The notes beneath the pieces are model-generated. The model did not search any database, had not been told where the DNA came from, and worked only from the letters and a program-made list of their open reading frames with translations. Shown piece after piece: positions 10,026-21,417 of a stretch of 64,000 nt of DNA (position 1 is the first letter of the stretch; every line of letters starts with the position of its first letter). Origin of the DNA: Dipteronia dyeriana (lineage: Eukaryota; Streptophyta; Magnoliopsida; Sapindales; Sapindaceae); assembly GCA_032871835.1 (NCBI GenBank), contig CM065299.1:30926074-30990073 (forward strand), given 5' to 3'. The translations under genes and the position numbers were made by a program.

Positions 10026-11608
10026 TTTAAGTTCCTCGGTTTTTTGATTAGCTTATTTTGATTGACAAACCATATTTGGGGATAATTATATAAGTGTAGC
10101 TTAGACCGGCCTTGCTCATGATCAAGTTCAAGCTCCAAAGGTATATCTTTTGCTTAACTTTATTTGAAGAGATTTAGTGCACACACTCACTTTCATGCAT
10201 GTTTTTGATCACTTTGCATTAGTGCTTAATTGTCTTGTTATGTGCCTATTGTTTTTCTCTATTGCTTGTTTAAATTGATTGTATTTTGTGATTAAATTGC
10301 CATGTCATGTTAGGCATTAGGATGCATTCCCTTTACCTATTTTCTCTTGCAAAATTTATATATGAGTTTGAAGACAGCGAGCAGTGCGCCACTTAAGTGG
10401 TGCCACCACCAGCTTAGGTTTCCAGTGGTTTTCGCTGGTGACGCGCTGGTTGTCATGCGCACCACACCATCATCTTAACTTTTCCAGTGGTTTGTCGTTG
10501 GTGGCGCGCTGGTCGTCATGCGTACCACACCAGTGTCACTGGTCCAGTGGTTTGTCGCTGGTCGTTCGCCACTGCCCTGCGCTACTCCTCTAGTGCCCAG
10601 CATAAAAATAGGCTATCCGCTGGTGGTACGCTACTCGACCAGCACTACCACCAGCGCACAATACGTCTTTTGGACAGTTTTTGTTAAAATGATGTAGTTC
10701 CATTTTGGGCTTTAAATAAATATATCATCTTCTTCCAACTCGTTTCTAAGAGCTTCAAAACCTATTTTAAGAGAGAGATAAGGTTTTTTTTAGTGAGAGA
10801 AGCTTTAAGAAGCAATTTTTACTCAATCAAACTTCAAAACATAATCATCAAGCATCTTTCAAGCATAGATCTTTTGTTTGTTCATGACTAGGTATTCTCT
10901 ACGTGCTCTAGACTTTAAAGTTTAATTATTATGACATGTATACCTAGGTTTAAGCTTTTATTGCAAATTAAATGCATGCTTGTGTGCTTAATAGCTTTTA
11001 TGACATGATTGTGGTATTGGTTGTTGGTTGAGAGTATTGATTAGTGATAGCTAGAATTTAGACCCTTCTAGCTAATTCTTCTTGCCTTTGCATTTAAAAC
11101 ATTAATATCTATGATTTGCTTTTCTTGTCATTATTAATCCTAGATAAGCATGAATGTTTTGACCTAGCATTTTTGCATATATAATATTCTTGCATATTCA
11201 CTTAGGTTGCCATTATCTCTTCATTGTTGATTAAGCTTGTGGCTAAGTCGTTAGTGCACAAGGTTGGTGATCTAAAATCACTATTAAGGCCTTCTGGGTA
11301 GAGTGAAAGAGTTAGTAACTGGAGGATATGATGGGAGGTCAACATAGGTTGTAAAATGTCATTCAATAGTGGATTTTGAGGACCGAGTGTGGCGCATTGA
11401 ACAGCCCATGGTTTTTACCATTTGGAGGGTTTCCATGTATATATTACGTGTTGTTGTTGCTTTATGTTTGTTGTCATTTATTTGATCACTTGGTAGAATG
11501 GGATAGATTTGATAATATTGATTAATTCGTTAAATTTGGTAATCAATCAGATTAAAAACCTAATCACCCTCTTTAGGTTTATAGACACACACTTTCTAGG
11601 GAATTTCA
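10026..11608 (+). repeat. Copia 5' LTR
   Basis: It aligns end to end with 17461-19040, with scattered substitutions. It ends in GAATTTCA, two bases before the primer site. A TATA-like TTAAATAAATATAT lies at about 10711-10724, followed by a CATCTTCTTCC pyrimidine stretch. The conserved TTTGGAGGGTTTCCA motif, shared by all SIRE-like LTRs here, lies near 11420. Short open frames at 10384-10687 are by-products of the GC-rich repeat cassette. Confidence 0.95.
10384..10675. repeat. GC-rich tandem words in the LTR upstream of TATA
   Basis: A unit of roughly 60-70 bp, containing CCAGTGGTTTGTCGCTGG, GCGCTGGTCGTCATGCG and ACCACACCA, recurs about three times and then degenerates. Complementary halves (CCAGTGG with CCACTGG-like, CCAGCG with CGCTGG) allow local hairpins. 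The equivalent cassette in the 3' LTR is at about 17815-18105. It ends some 35 bp before the TATA-like box. Confidence 0.75.
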
Positions 11609-11610
11609 GT

Positions 11611-11622
11611 TGGTATCAGAGC
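11611..11622 (+). other. Primer-binding site, initiator tRNA-Met
   Basis: TGGTATCAGAGC lies two bases after the LTR. It is the canonical plant Copia primer site complementary to the 3' end of initiator tRNA-Met and appears intact. Confidence 0.95.
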
Positions 11623-11741
11623 AGGTGCCTATATATACTTAGGTGATTCGTGCTCAGTGTATGTCTTGCTTGGTGCATTTTGATTGTATGTTTATTTTAT
11701 GTGACATTGCATTTGCATTACATTCATTACCCTCAAGCACT

Positions 11742-13240
11742 ATGAGTGGAATCTGTAGTAGTCAAGAGGGATCCTCAAACACAAGACCCCCTTTGCTGAA
11801 TGGGGTGAATTATGCTTCTTTGAAGGTCAAGATGGAAGCCTATCTTTGCCAAATATATGACCGTGCTTGGATGGCTATTGAAGATGGGTACACTCCTTTA
11901 ACAATGACCACCGAAGAGGGAGATGAATCTCTCAAACCTAAGTCTAGTTGGAGTACTCAAGAGTTTGAAGCATCCAAGTGGAACAACAAGGCTATGTATG
12001 TTATCCTTTGCGACATGGACGATAATCAATACAAGTTGGTCCAAAACACTAGGATTGCAAAGAAGGCTTAGGACATTCTTTAAACGGCTCATGAGAAAAC
12101 CGAAGTAGTCAATGACTCAAAGTTCTAACTCCTCCAAATGCAGTTTGAGATGATTAGGATGGAGGAGCATGAATGCTTCAATGACTTTCAAGTGAAGTTG
12201 ATGGATATTGTCAACCAAAGCCATCAACTTGGTGACCACTTTTTGGATAGAAGAATCAAGCAAAATATTATGTGGTCACTTCCGTCAAGGTTCGAATCAA
12301 AAGTGACGCCACTTGAGGAGAATGGTGAGTAGAAGAATATGAAGCCAGGTGAAGTCATTGGAAGACTTCTAGCTTATAAATAAAGATGCCACACTTCCGA
12401 AGAAGCAAAAGAGTATTGCCTTGAAGACCTCCAAGGTTGAAGAAGACGAGGAGGACTTAGATGAAGAAATTGGCCTTATGGTTAAAAGGTTCAAGAAATT
12501 CATGAAGTTTGAGAGGAAAGGATTTGGGTCCAAGTGATAAGAAGTGAAAAAGAAAACTCCTTTAAAGAAGCTGAAAAGGTCCCAAGAATGTGACTCCAAG
12601 AAGGGCATTCAATGCTATGAATGTAGTGGTTTTGGTTACATTGCTCCAGAATATATAAATTTGAAGAAAAAGAAGAAGGGGAAGGCGATGACGGCCACTT
12701 GGAGCGACAGTGAAGACTTAGAAGAGAAAGAAAAATCTTAGGATGATACAGATAGAGTTGCAAACTTCATTGCCTTCATAATATCTCATAATGCCAATGA
12801 AGTTGTAAGCAATAACGAAGAAGTATATGACTCTAGTGATGAGAGTACCTCTTCTAACTCTAGGTTTGAGATTGATGAGGAAATAGACTATGTGGACTTT
12901 ATGAGGTTCTTTGAAAAGTCTAGATTGAAGAAGAAGAAAGATATTCAAGAGTTAAAAACATAGAATCTCGAGTTGACTTCAAGATAACTCACTTTAGTGA
13001 GAAAGTAAAAATTGAAAAAAAAATTAAAGAGAGCTTGGAATTAGAGCTTGTGATCACTAAAAAGAGTGAAGAGAACTTGAAGATTGAGCTTAGGGAGGCA
13101 AAATAGTTGATTACCAAGATGACCTTCGGAACCGAGAAACTCGATAAAATGTTATCCAGTTGGAAGAGCCCGGGGCTTAGGATATGTAGAAGACATGGAA
13201 ACCACCTCATTAAAGAAGACTACTTTTGTTAAGAGTGATT
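11742..13240 (+). pseudogene. Copia gag remnant
   Basis: The start is placed at the ATG at 11742 (MSGICSSQEG), because the PPLLNGVNYASLKVKMEAYL motif typical of Copia Gag N-termini follows 16 residues later. The same frame continues through stops at 12069, 12081 and about 12126 to RMEEHECFNDFQVKLMDIVN and on to 12332. These stops sit where relatives have Trp or Gln codons and fit TGG-to-TAG and CAA-to-TAA changes. A zinc knuckle at about 12613-12655 reads CYECSGFGYIAPEY; relatives have His and Cys where Tyr stands, so zinc binding is lost. The C-terminal part (12800-13240) is acidic then Lys-rich and heavily broken. Confidence 0.8.
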
Positions 13241-16200
13241 GAGAAAAATATGCTTAGAAGAGCCAAAATCCATGCACCTAGGAATTTTAGAGCAAATGAA
13301 CCCAAGGCTTCTAGAAATGACAATGTTACTACTAGGTGGACTAGAAAAAATGAGTATGTTAGCCATGTGGCCCAATTGGCCTTGAAGGCCAAAGCCTCTA
13401 ACACTTGGTATCTTGATAGTGGTTGTTCTAGGCACATGACCGGAAATAAGAGTTTCTTTGAGACTCTTGTTATTGAGAATGGTGGATTTGTCACCTTTGG
13501 TGATGGTTCACGTAAGAAGGTTTTATGAAAAGGAAACATATCTATCCCCGGTTTGTCCTCCTTACTCAATGCTCTTTTTGTAGATGGCTTGCAAACCAAT
13601 CTTATTAGCATATCACATTTAAGTGATGAAGGGCTTTCGGTTATGTTTGGCAAAGTTAATTGCTCTATTCTAAAATAAGATGGACAAGTTTTATTGAAAG
13701 GCAAGAGATCAAGTGACAATTGTTATTGTCTTGATTCAAATGGTGTCACTTGTAACTTGTCTAGTTGTGATCAAGTTGAATTGTGGCATCAAAGGTTAGG
13801 TCATATGAATTTTAAAGACTTGAAAGTTCTTGAAAGGTTGAATGTTGTGAGAGGCCTTCCTAAGTTTGGGAATAGGATTAAGGAAGTGTGTGGACCTTGT
13901 CAACAAGGAAAGCAAACTAATGGTATGCATGAGAAGGGTAAGTATCTCTCCACCAAGAAGCCACTAGAGCTTCTTCATATGGACCTTATGGGTCCCATGC
14001 AAACCGAGAGTCTCGGTGGTAAAAGGTACATCTTTGTGTGTGTTGATGATTTTTCTAGATTTACATGGACCTATTTTCTTAGAGAAAAATCTAAAACTTT
14101 TGAAATTTTTAAAATGCTTTGCACTAAAATTCAAAATGAGAAGGATTCTCACATAAAATGCATTAAGAGAATTATAAGTGACCATAGGAGAGAATTTGAA
14201 AATGTTTGCTTTGAAAATTTTTGCGATAGTCTGGGAATCTCACATGAGTTCTCTGCTCCTCGAACTCCTCAACAAAATGGACTTGTATAGAGGAAGAATA
14301 GTGTCCTCCAAGAGATGGCTCGTGTGATGTTACTTAGCAATAATGTTCCTTAGAATCTTTGGGCCGGGGCCGTGAATACAACTTGTTAAATAGGAGATGG
14401 AGTGTTTTTAAGGCCTAGTACTAGGCAAACCTCTTATGAATTGTGGAAGGGTAAGAAGCCAAATGTTAACTACTTCCATTCATTTGGAAGCAAGTGTTAC
14501 ATTCTAAATAACCGTGATCAACTTGGCAAGTTTGATGCTACGAGTGATGAGGGGATGTTCATTGGCTATGCCCTAAATAGTAAGGCCTATAGAGTTTTTA
14601 ATTTGAAGACACGAAGTGTCATGGAATCATCTAATGTGGTCATAGATGATTGTAGGCCTAAGGTTAGTAACCATGATAAGGAGATTAATATGGTTGATGA
14701 TTCTCCCAAGGAGAAGATTGGTGAGACTTCAAGTGATGAAAAGTCAAATCTTGAAAAAGAGGTCTCTCAATCTCTTGATAGAGATCTTACTTTGGACTCT
14801 AAGGAACCCGCTTCTTGGGTTAGACATCTCTACAACAAGAGTGATATTATTGGAGATGTGAATGAGAGTGTTAGGACTAGGCATCAATTGGCCAATCAAA
14901 TTAGTTATACTTGCTACACCTCTAAAATTTAAACATAAAAGGTTGATGAAGCCTTAAGTGATGAGTTTTGGGTTCTTGCTATGCAAGAAGAGCTAAACCA
15001 ATTTGAAAGAAATGAGGTTTGAACTCTAGTTCCTTGGCCTAAGAACACTAATGTGATAGGCACCAAGTGGGTCTATAGGAACAAATCCGATGAGGATGGC
15101 AACATTATACGGAACAAGGCTAGACTTGTAACACAAGGGTACTCTCAAATTGAGGGTATCGACTTTGAGGAGACGTTTGCTCCCGTTGCTCGATTAGAGT
15201 CCATTAGGCTTCTCTCATCCATATCTTATGTGCACAAGTTTAAATTAAATCAAATGGATGTTAAGAGTGCCTTCCTCAATCGCTTCTTTCAAGAGGAAGT
15301 GTTTGTTGAGCAACCCAAAGGGTTTGTGGATCCATACCACCTCAATCATGTTTATCGCCTCAAGAAGGCACTATATGGGTTGAAACAAACCGACGGCTTG
15401 GTATGAGCGCCTCACTCTTTATCTTGTTGACAATGGCTATTCTAGAGGAAGTGTTGACAAGACTTTGTCCATCAAGTGCACTAAAGATGAGCTATTCATA
15501 GCTCAAATTTATATTGATGACATTGTTTTTGGTTCCACTAACAACTTGAAAGTTAAGCAATTTGTTGATGTCATGACTCATGAGTTTGAAATGAGCATTG
15601 TTGTTGAACAAAATTACTTCCTAGGCTTGCAAATCAACAAATGCATGATGAGATCTTTATATCCCTAGTAAAGAAATTTGGCCTTAAGAATGCCAAGCAT
15701 TATGACACACCTTTGAGTACCATATTGAAACTTAGCAAGGATGCTAGTGTTAAAAGTGTGGATCAAAGCCTATATCAGGGCATGATAAGGAGTTTGCTAT
15801 ACCTGATGGCTAGTAGGCCCGATATAACCTTTAGTGTTGGTGTGTGTGCTAGGTACCAAGCCAATCCCAAGGAATCCCATCTCTCCTCCGTGAAGTGAAT
15901 CATTCGATATATGAATAGGATATCCAACTATGGGATATGGTACTCTTTTGACACTAATGCTAGCTTAGTTGGCATTAGTGATACAGAATGGGGGCAGGTA
16001 ATTGTGATGATAGGAAGAGTGCATCAGGCAGTTTCTTCTTCCTAGGGAACAATCTTGTGTCATGGTTTTGCAAGAAGCAAAATTCCATATCTTTATCCAC
16101 AGTCGAGACTGAGTATATAGCTACTGGGAGTGCTTGCACACAACTCTTATGGATGAAGCAAATGCTTGTGGATTATGGCTTTGAGCAAGGTACTTTAACC

Positions 16201-16432
16201 CTTTATTGTGATAGCATGAGTGCCATCAATATTTCAAAAATCCTGTCCAACATTCTAGAACCAAGCATATTGACATTAGACATCATTTCATTAGAGAGCT
16301 AGTTGAGAGCAAATGCATTGCACTTGAATATATGGGCACAATGATCAACTAGCGGACTTGTTTACTAAACCATTAGATTCAACTAAGTTTAAATCTCTTA
16401 GTAGGTCTATTGGGATTTGTCATATGCATTGA
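13241..16432 (+). pseudogene. Copia pol remnant: protease, integrase, reverse transcriptase, RNase H
   Basis: Protease: WYLDSGCSRHMTG at about 13405-13445 keeps the catalytic DSG. Pre-integrase: LWHQRLGHMNF with a downstream CGPCQQGK forms the HHCC zinc site (13780-13920). Integrase: Asp in HMDLMGP (about 13980) and Asp in ISDHRREFEN (about 14176) are present, but the catalytic Glu of the usual NGVVERKN motif is a TAG stop at 14287-14289. Reverse transcriptase: TKWVYRNK (15056) through [10 protein letters not shown] (15250), a frameshift near 15388, then YIDDIVFGST at about 15511-15540 with the YxDD centre intact. RNase H runs to 16432 with further frame changes. The domain order is Copia. 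The element cannot make intact integrase. Confidence 0.9.
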
Positions 16433-17448
16433 TGCGTTTTGGTGTTTGACCCATATGGGGAGCTCAAGCAAAGAGAGCGAACTTGTATTTCAATAAGCAA
16501 ATAAGTGTTCAATTTTATGCTCTTTAATTAATTGCTTGAGTATCTTAGATGCATATATTATTATAAGAATTTTTATTCAATAAGTGTGTTTTTGCCTTAT
16601 TTGAAATGCATGTCTCATTTGTGTTCAAACATGTATTTTTGGACTAGAAAATTTGATTGGGAAGTACATTTAATTGACCCAAAGATTATTTAATTGAACA
16701 ACGCTACTATCATACAGACATTTAACCCAAAAAAATCTAAAAGGACGCAATAGGACGCAATAGTCGCTCATGTCTTGTTTAGCTTGAAAGCTTGATAGTT
16801 GCTCTTATCTTTTGTTAAACTATATTTAGTTTTCCATTGACAAATTGGTGCAAATTGGTTTCACTTCTCTTGGAACCTCATGTGTTTTTTCCTTTGCCAA
16901 ATACCTTGCTTTTGGAAGTTAATGTTGGATGTATTTCATACAAGGCAATCTTTGCACACATGTTCCAAAAATCAAACTTCCTTGAATTTATCGCTCACTC
17001 TTAATTAAATTGCATAAAGTTTTTGTATATGATTATGCAATTACATTGCAAATATCTCTCTTTGCTAAAGCGTCCTGGTTGAGGATGACTCATTTGCCTA
17101 TCTTGTGACAAAAAATAGGAGTAATGTTGGGATACATGAGGAGTTTGTGTTGCTTCTTTATCTTAGGGGAGAATATCTTTTTAGGGGGAGTATTTGCATG
17201 TGCATTGTTGATTGCATTTTACTTGTTCTATTTCATGCAAATTGCGCTTGCTTGGATTTATCTTGATCCCTCACATACACTTGTCTTGGAAAGTGTAGTT
17301 CTTTGTTTTGTAGGGATTATCATTCTACAAGAGATAGAAGATTTGAAGACTTAGCTTTAGGTATCTCTTTGTAATATAGAATGTGTTTGTTGACCTCTTT
17401 TTTTTGTGAGGATACCTTATGAGTGAGTGGTGTTGTCACAAAAGAGCC
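16433..17448 (+). other. Copia post-pol region, conserved with the copy at 52110-53287
   Basis: There is no standard domain. The words GGGGAGCTCAAGCAAAGAGAG-like (16457), TTTTTGGACTAGAA, AGTCGCTCAT, CTCTCTTTGCTAAAGC and GGGGGAGTATT occur in the same order in the second SIRE-like copy. A 76-codon hydrophobic frame (17124-17354) ends in LVLESVVLCFVGIIILQEIED; the other copy has a matching hydrophobic frame ending LFLESVFLLLCVG and EEIED. This could be a small membrane protein gene or conserved RNA sequence around extra polypurine stretches; which is undecided. Confidence 0.6.
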
Positions 17449-17460
17449 AAAGGGGGAGAT
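17449..17460 (+). other. Polypurine tract of the Copia element
   Basis: AAAGGGGGAGAT lies directly before the 3' LTR, in the position of the plus-strand primer. The second SIRE-like copy has a near-identical tract at 53288-53299. Confidence 0.9.
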
Positions 17461-19040
17461 TTTAAGTTCCTCGGTTTTTTGATTGGCTTATTTCGATTAA
17501 CAAACCACATTTGGGGATAATTTTGCAAGGGTAGCTTAGACAGGCCTTGCTCATGATCAAGTTCAAGCTCTAAAGGTATATCTTTTGCTTAACTTCATTT
17601 GAAGAGATTTAATGCACACACTCACTTTCATGCATGTTTTTGATCACTTTGCATTAGTGCTTAATTGTCTTGTTGTGTGCCTATTGTTGTTCTCTATTTC
17701 TTGTTTAAATTGATTGTATTTTGTGATTAAATTGTCATGCCATGTTAGGTATTAGGATGCATTCCCTTTACCTCTTTTCTCTTGCAAAATATATATATGA
17801 GTGTGAAGGAAGCGAGCAGTGTGCCACTCAAGTGGCGCTACCACCAGCGAAGGTTTCCAGTGGTTTTCACTGGTGGCGCGCTGGTCGTCATGCGCACCAC
17901 ACCAGCGTAACTTTTCCCGTGGTTTGTTGCTGGTGTCGCATTTGTCATCATGCGTACCACACCAACGTAACTAGTCCAGTGGTTTGTCGCTGGTCATGCT
18001 CCACTGCCCTGCGCTACTCCTCTGGCGCCCAGCAAAAAATAGGCTATGCGCTAGTGGGTACGCCACTCGACCAGCACTACCACCAGTGCACAAAGCGTCT
18101 TTTAAGGCAGTTTTTGTGAAAACGATGTAGTTTCATTTTGGGCTTCAAATAAATATATCATCTTCTTCCAACTCGTTTCTAAGAGCTTCAAAACCTATTT
18201 TAAGAGAGTGATAAGGATTTTTTAGTGAGAGAAGCTCCAAGAAGCCATTTTTACTCAATCAAACTTCAAAACATAATCATCAAGCATCTTCCAAGCACGG
18301 GTCTCTTGTTTGTTCATGACTAGGTATTCTCTACATGCTTCAGACTTTAAAGTTTCATTATGACATGTATAACTAGGTTTTAGTTGTTATTGCAAATTAA
18401 ATGCATCCTTCTGTGCTTAATAGCTTTTATGACATGATTATGGTATTGGTTGTTGGTTAAGAGTATTGATTAGTGATAGCTAGAATTTAGGAACCCTTCT
18501 AGCTAATTCTTCTTGCCTTTGCATTTAAAACATTGATATCTATAATTTACTTTTCTTTTCATTATTAATCCTAGATAAGCATGACTGTTTTGACCAAGAA
18601 TTTTTGTATATATAATATTCTTGCATATTCACTTAGGTTGCCATTATCTCTTCATTGTTGATTAAAATTGTGGCTAAGTGGTTAGTCCACAAGGTTGGTG
18701 ATCCAAAATTACTATTAAGGCCTTCTGGGTAAAGTGAAAGGGTTAGTAACTGGAGGGTATGACGAGAAGTCAACCTAGGTTGTAAACTTTCATTCAATAT
18801 TGGATTTTGAGGATCAAGGGTGGCGCACTGAACAGCCCATGGTTTATCCCATTTGGAGGGTTTCCATGTATATATTGCGTGTTGTTATTGCTTTATGTTT
18901 GTTGTCATTTATTTGATCACTTGGTATAATGGGATAGATTTGATAATATTGATTAATTCGCGAAATTTGGAAATCAATCGGATTAAAAACCCATTCACCC
19001 CTCTCTAGGTTTATAGACACACACATTTTACGGAATTTCA
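17461..19040 (+). repeat. Copia 3' LTR
   Basis: It is the partner of 10026-11608. It begins TTTAAGTTCC right after the polypurine tract and ends GGAATTTCA, followed by the AGTTT target duplication at 19041-19045. A TATA-like CAAATAAATATAT lies at about 18146-18158 and the GC-rich cassette at 17815-18105. Confidence 0.95.
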
Positions 19041-19205
19041 AGTTTCACTTCACAGATCTTATCTCACTGTGTTGTCTTGGGTATGAACCCTAATTTTTAT
19101 GACAAAATTCTACGACCAAGACCCAAAATCTATGACTTTCAAATCATAGATTCCGTAAAAATTTACGAGTATAAAGCTGAAATGTCACTTTTCCAAAAGC
19201 CCTAT

Positions 19206-19220
19206 CCCCCCCCCCCCCCC
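19206..19220. repeat. Homopolymer (C)15
   Basis: Fifteen consecutive C in the leader of the Gypsy downstream ORF. The length may vary or be a sequencing artefact. Confidence 0.9.
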
Positions 19221-19385
19221 TCATTTGCTCTCGTTTCAAATTTTCAAATCCACTTCAAATTTCACTCTAATTCGCATGTTTTCACTCAATAAACGCTTCA
19301 ATCAGGTATGAATCATCAGTCTAACTTCTTATTTCTTTTCAATTTGTTAAAAATCTGCATGAATCACTTCATCTTGACCGATTCG

Positions 19386-19415
19386 TTAGGGTTAGGGTTA
19401 GGGTTAGGGTTAGGG
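19386..19415. repeat. Interstitial (TTAGGG)5 tract
   Basis: Five perfect tandem TTAGGG hexamers followed by TTTCT. Most plants use TTTAGGG at telomeres, so this is the vertebrate-type (or Asparagales-type) unit. It lies 80 bp inside the candidate intron. The 30-bp length and its position within a retrotransposon argue against a chromosome end; short telo-box-like motifs are common in plant leaders and first introns. Confidence 0.95.
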
Positions 19416-20049
19416 TTTCTATTGTTGATTACATGAAATGGTTTATTTTGTTGATGATAAGGAATGCTAATTGATGATGTTTGGTTGATTTTCATTTCTT
19501 TTTACATGAGAATTGGTATCAATTTCAGAGTTTCAAATTTTCCAATTGGGAATTTTCAAAATTTGGGATTAATGGATTTCATGATGCACGTTGTGTTTAA
19601 TGATTGATTGCACATTATGCACTCATTTATAGTCAGACATGCATTGATTTCTGATTTTGTGTGAAAAATTATGTGTACTGTTGAGAGAAAAGGATAGGCT
19701 TATACATGACACATTCAGGTTATTTTGATTCATCATTGACAACAGTTTTGCCTTTCCTGTGATTTTTCAAATTCAAAATGTGATTAAGTTTAGGCTATAG
19801 TTGTTTATGAAGTGGAGATATGTGAAGTTGCTTGAGTGGGAAAATTTTGGTATTGTTAAGAGTTGTTGAATATTTTGATAAGAATCCACATGTTATGCAT
19901 TACCATTTAAAAATTCTTTTCAAGCATTAATCTATATAACCAATGGCAATGAGTTTTGAATTGTTAAATGGATTAGCTTGTCATAGTTTTTTTTAATAGT
20001 GTAGAGTTGATAGGCTCTAATTTGGATTAAGTTTTTTATGTTTGCAGTT

Positions 20050-21417
20050 ATGATAAGGATGAGGATACCACCTCCCCCAGTTGAGGTTCCCTTCGAGCAA
20101 AGGTGAAGGAAGAGAAAGGATCCGATGCCGAGGCCCGTTGAACAGAATTTGGATTCTGCTCAAAGGCCCAAGAACAGTAAAAGAAGAAGTATGGTAATTG
20201 AGAGGGGGCTAAACATCAAGGATTGGGATGGCACCTATTTTATTCAAGACGTAGATTGTCTTGGGTGGAGGACTTATTGAACCATTTGAAATTGATGGAA
20301 ATTTATAGTGGTGCAGGAGTTCTATGCGGTGATTTCTTGGGAGTTAATCCTTCAAGTAGGATCAGTGAGGATCCGTGGTAAGAATGTTAGTATCAGAGCC
20401 CTCGACATAAATGAATGGTAGGAGACTTAGAGCCATCTGTAATGGGCAGACAGTTATGAGCCTAAAGATATATACAAGTTGTACAACCAAACCCTGGCTA
20501 ATGAACTCAGAGACACAGAGTGTGCCAATTGGAACACCTCCAACATGTTTGTTCAGAGCTAGTTAGACTTCAAGATTGCCTTTTGGCACACATTTTTTTA
20601 GTTACTCACTTTTTCTGTCACATCACCGGCACAATAACACTCATGGGCCTGCCATCATCTTTTACTTAATAAAGAAGAATCTACCGTTCGACTGTGCCGT
20701 TATTGCTGTCAAGAGGATAACAGAGGTGGGTAGGACGAATATGCCCAGTTTGGCATTCCCTTGACTCATCTCTCATTTTAAAGAGAGGGAAAGATTTAGA
20801 TTTTTTGATGATGATGAGTGGAGGTCATGAGAAAATATAGGCATGAAGGCCTACAATGAGGCAACTATTCTAAGAGGGATTCAGAGGTTAGAATTGGAGG
20901 AAGGCAAAAGGAGAGAAGAGCCGACAGAATGGCAGCAGCAGAAACTGCATTAGATGACCAGAGGAAGAAGGGCTTGAAATAGGAGCAGAGCTTAGCACTC
21001 AGCCTTATAGGAAAGCTCCTAGGAGATTATCAGTTTCGATTATAGATTGGGCAGAGAATCTTACCACAATGGTCAGAAATCTCACCATGGAGTTTCGAGC
21101 TTTCGAAGAGAGTTTCAAAGAGGACAGAACTTATACAAGGAGGGCCCCATTTGTTCGAGGAAGAGGTCGAGAGCTTAGGGGCTATCTACTAATGATGATG
21201 TTACTGATGATCTTGAGCCAGACCCCACGGTCTCACCAGAGCGCCCTTCATACTCACCAGTTCTAGACTCCACATTTGATATATCATCTGAGTTCCAGAG
21301 GATGTCACCTTGCTCTCTTCCTGCACTGATTCCATACCCTACCCTTATCCGAGCCACTCTGTCGGTAGACCCAAACAGCATAGTACGAGACAGACTCATA
21401 TTCAGGATGGTATTTTT
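20050..21417 (+). pseudogene. Plant transposon-protein-like ORF of the Gypsy element
   Basis: Starting from the ATG at 20050, one frame reads IPPPPVEVPFEQR, a basic stretch, then LNIKDWDGTYFIQDVDCLGW (about 20210), and further on VQEFYAV, VGSVRIRGKNVS and ALDINEW. In another frame a C-terminal part reads LIKKNLPFDCAVIAVKRITE and FKERERFRFFDDDEW (about 20666-20822). This matches my recollection of the putative plant transposon protein domain found downstream of pol in Athila-type elements. A charged coiled-coil-like region and a Ser/Pro-rich tail follow to about 21417. Many stops (several TAG, fitting CAG-to-TAG) and frame changes kill it. Its function in live elements is unknown; a structural or envelope-like role has been suggested for ORFs at this place. 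Confidence 0.5.

Larger units (their letters stand above)
10026..19040 (+). mobile_element. Ty1/Copia retrotransposon (SIRE-like), complete structure
   Basis: Two direct LTRs (10026-11608 and 17461-19040) of almost equal length flank a Met-tRNA primer site, gag, protease-integrase-RT-RNase H in Copia order, a 1-kb post-pol region and a polypurine tract. The 5-bp duplication AGTTT at 10021-10025 and 19041-19045 marks the insertion. The LTRs begin TTTAAG rather than TGTAAG, a loss of the canonical TG seen in both copies. The coding region has many stops and at least one RT frameshift, so the element is not autonomous now. Confidence 0.95.
19046..20047 (+). other. Leader and candidate intron ahead of the Gypsy downstream ORF
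   Basis: This resumes the Gypsy internal region after the nested Copia. It has a 5'-UTR-like character: no good frame, a C15 tract at 19206-19220, pyrimidine-rich stretches and a telomere-like tract. A plausible splice donor CAG|GTATGAAT lies at 19303-19313 and a plausible acceptor TATGTTTGCAG|TT ends at 20047, just before an ATG at 20050. The interval is U-rich, as plant introns are. Splicing is inferred from these signals alone. Confidence 0.4.

Noticed and set aside
10384..10687. Two open frames of 69 and 66 codons rich in Trp, Arg and Ser
   Set aside because: They are produced by the GC-rich LTR repeat cassette and overlap in different frames; the 3' LTR gives a different frame at 17742-18119.
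19386..19415. Chromosome end or telomere fusion point
   Set aside because: Only 30 bp long, within a nested retrotransposon and flanked by its internal sequence.
20576..20764. Independent 62-codon gene
   Set aside because: It is one frame of the broken transposon-protein-like ORF of the Gypsy element.
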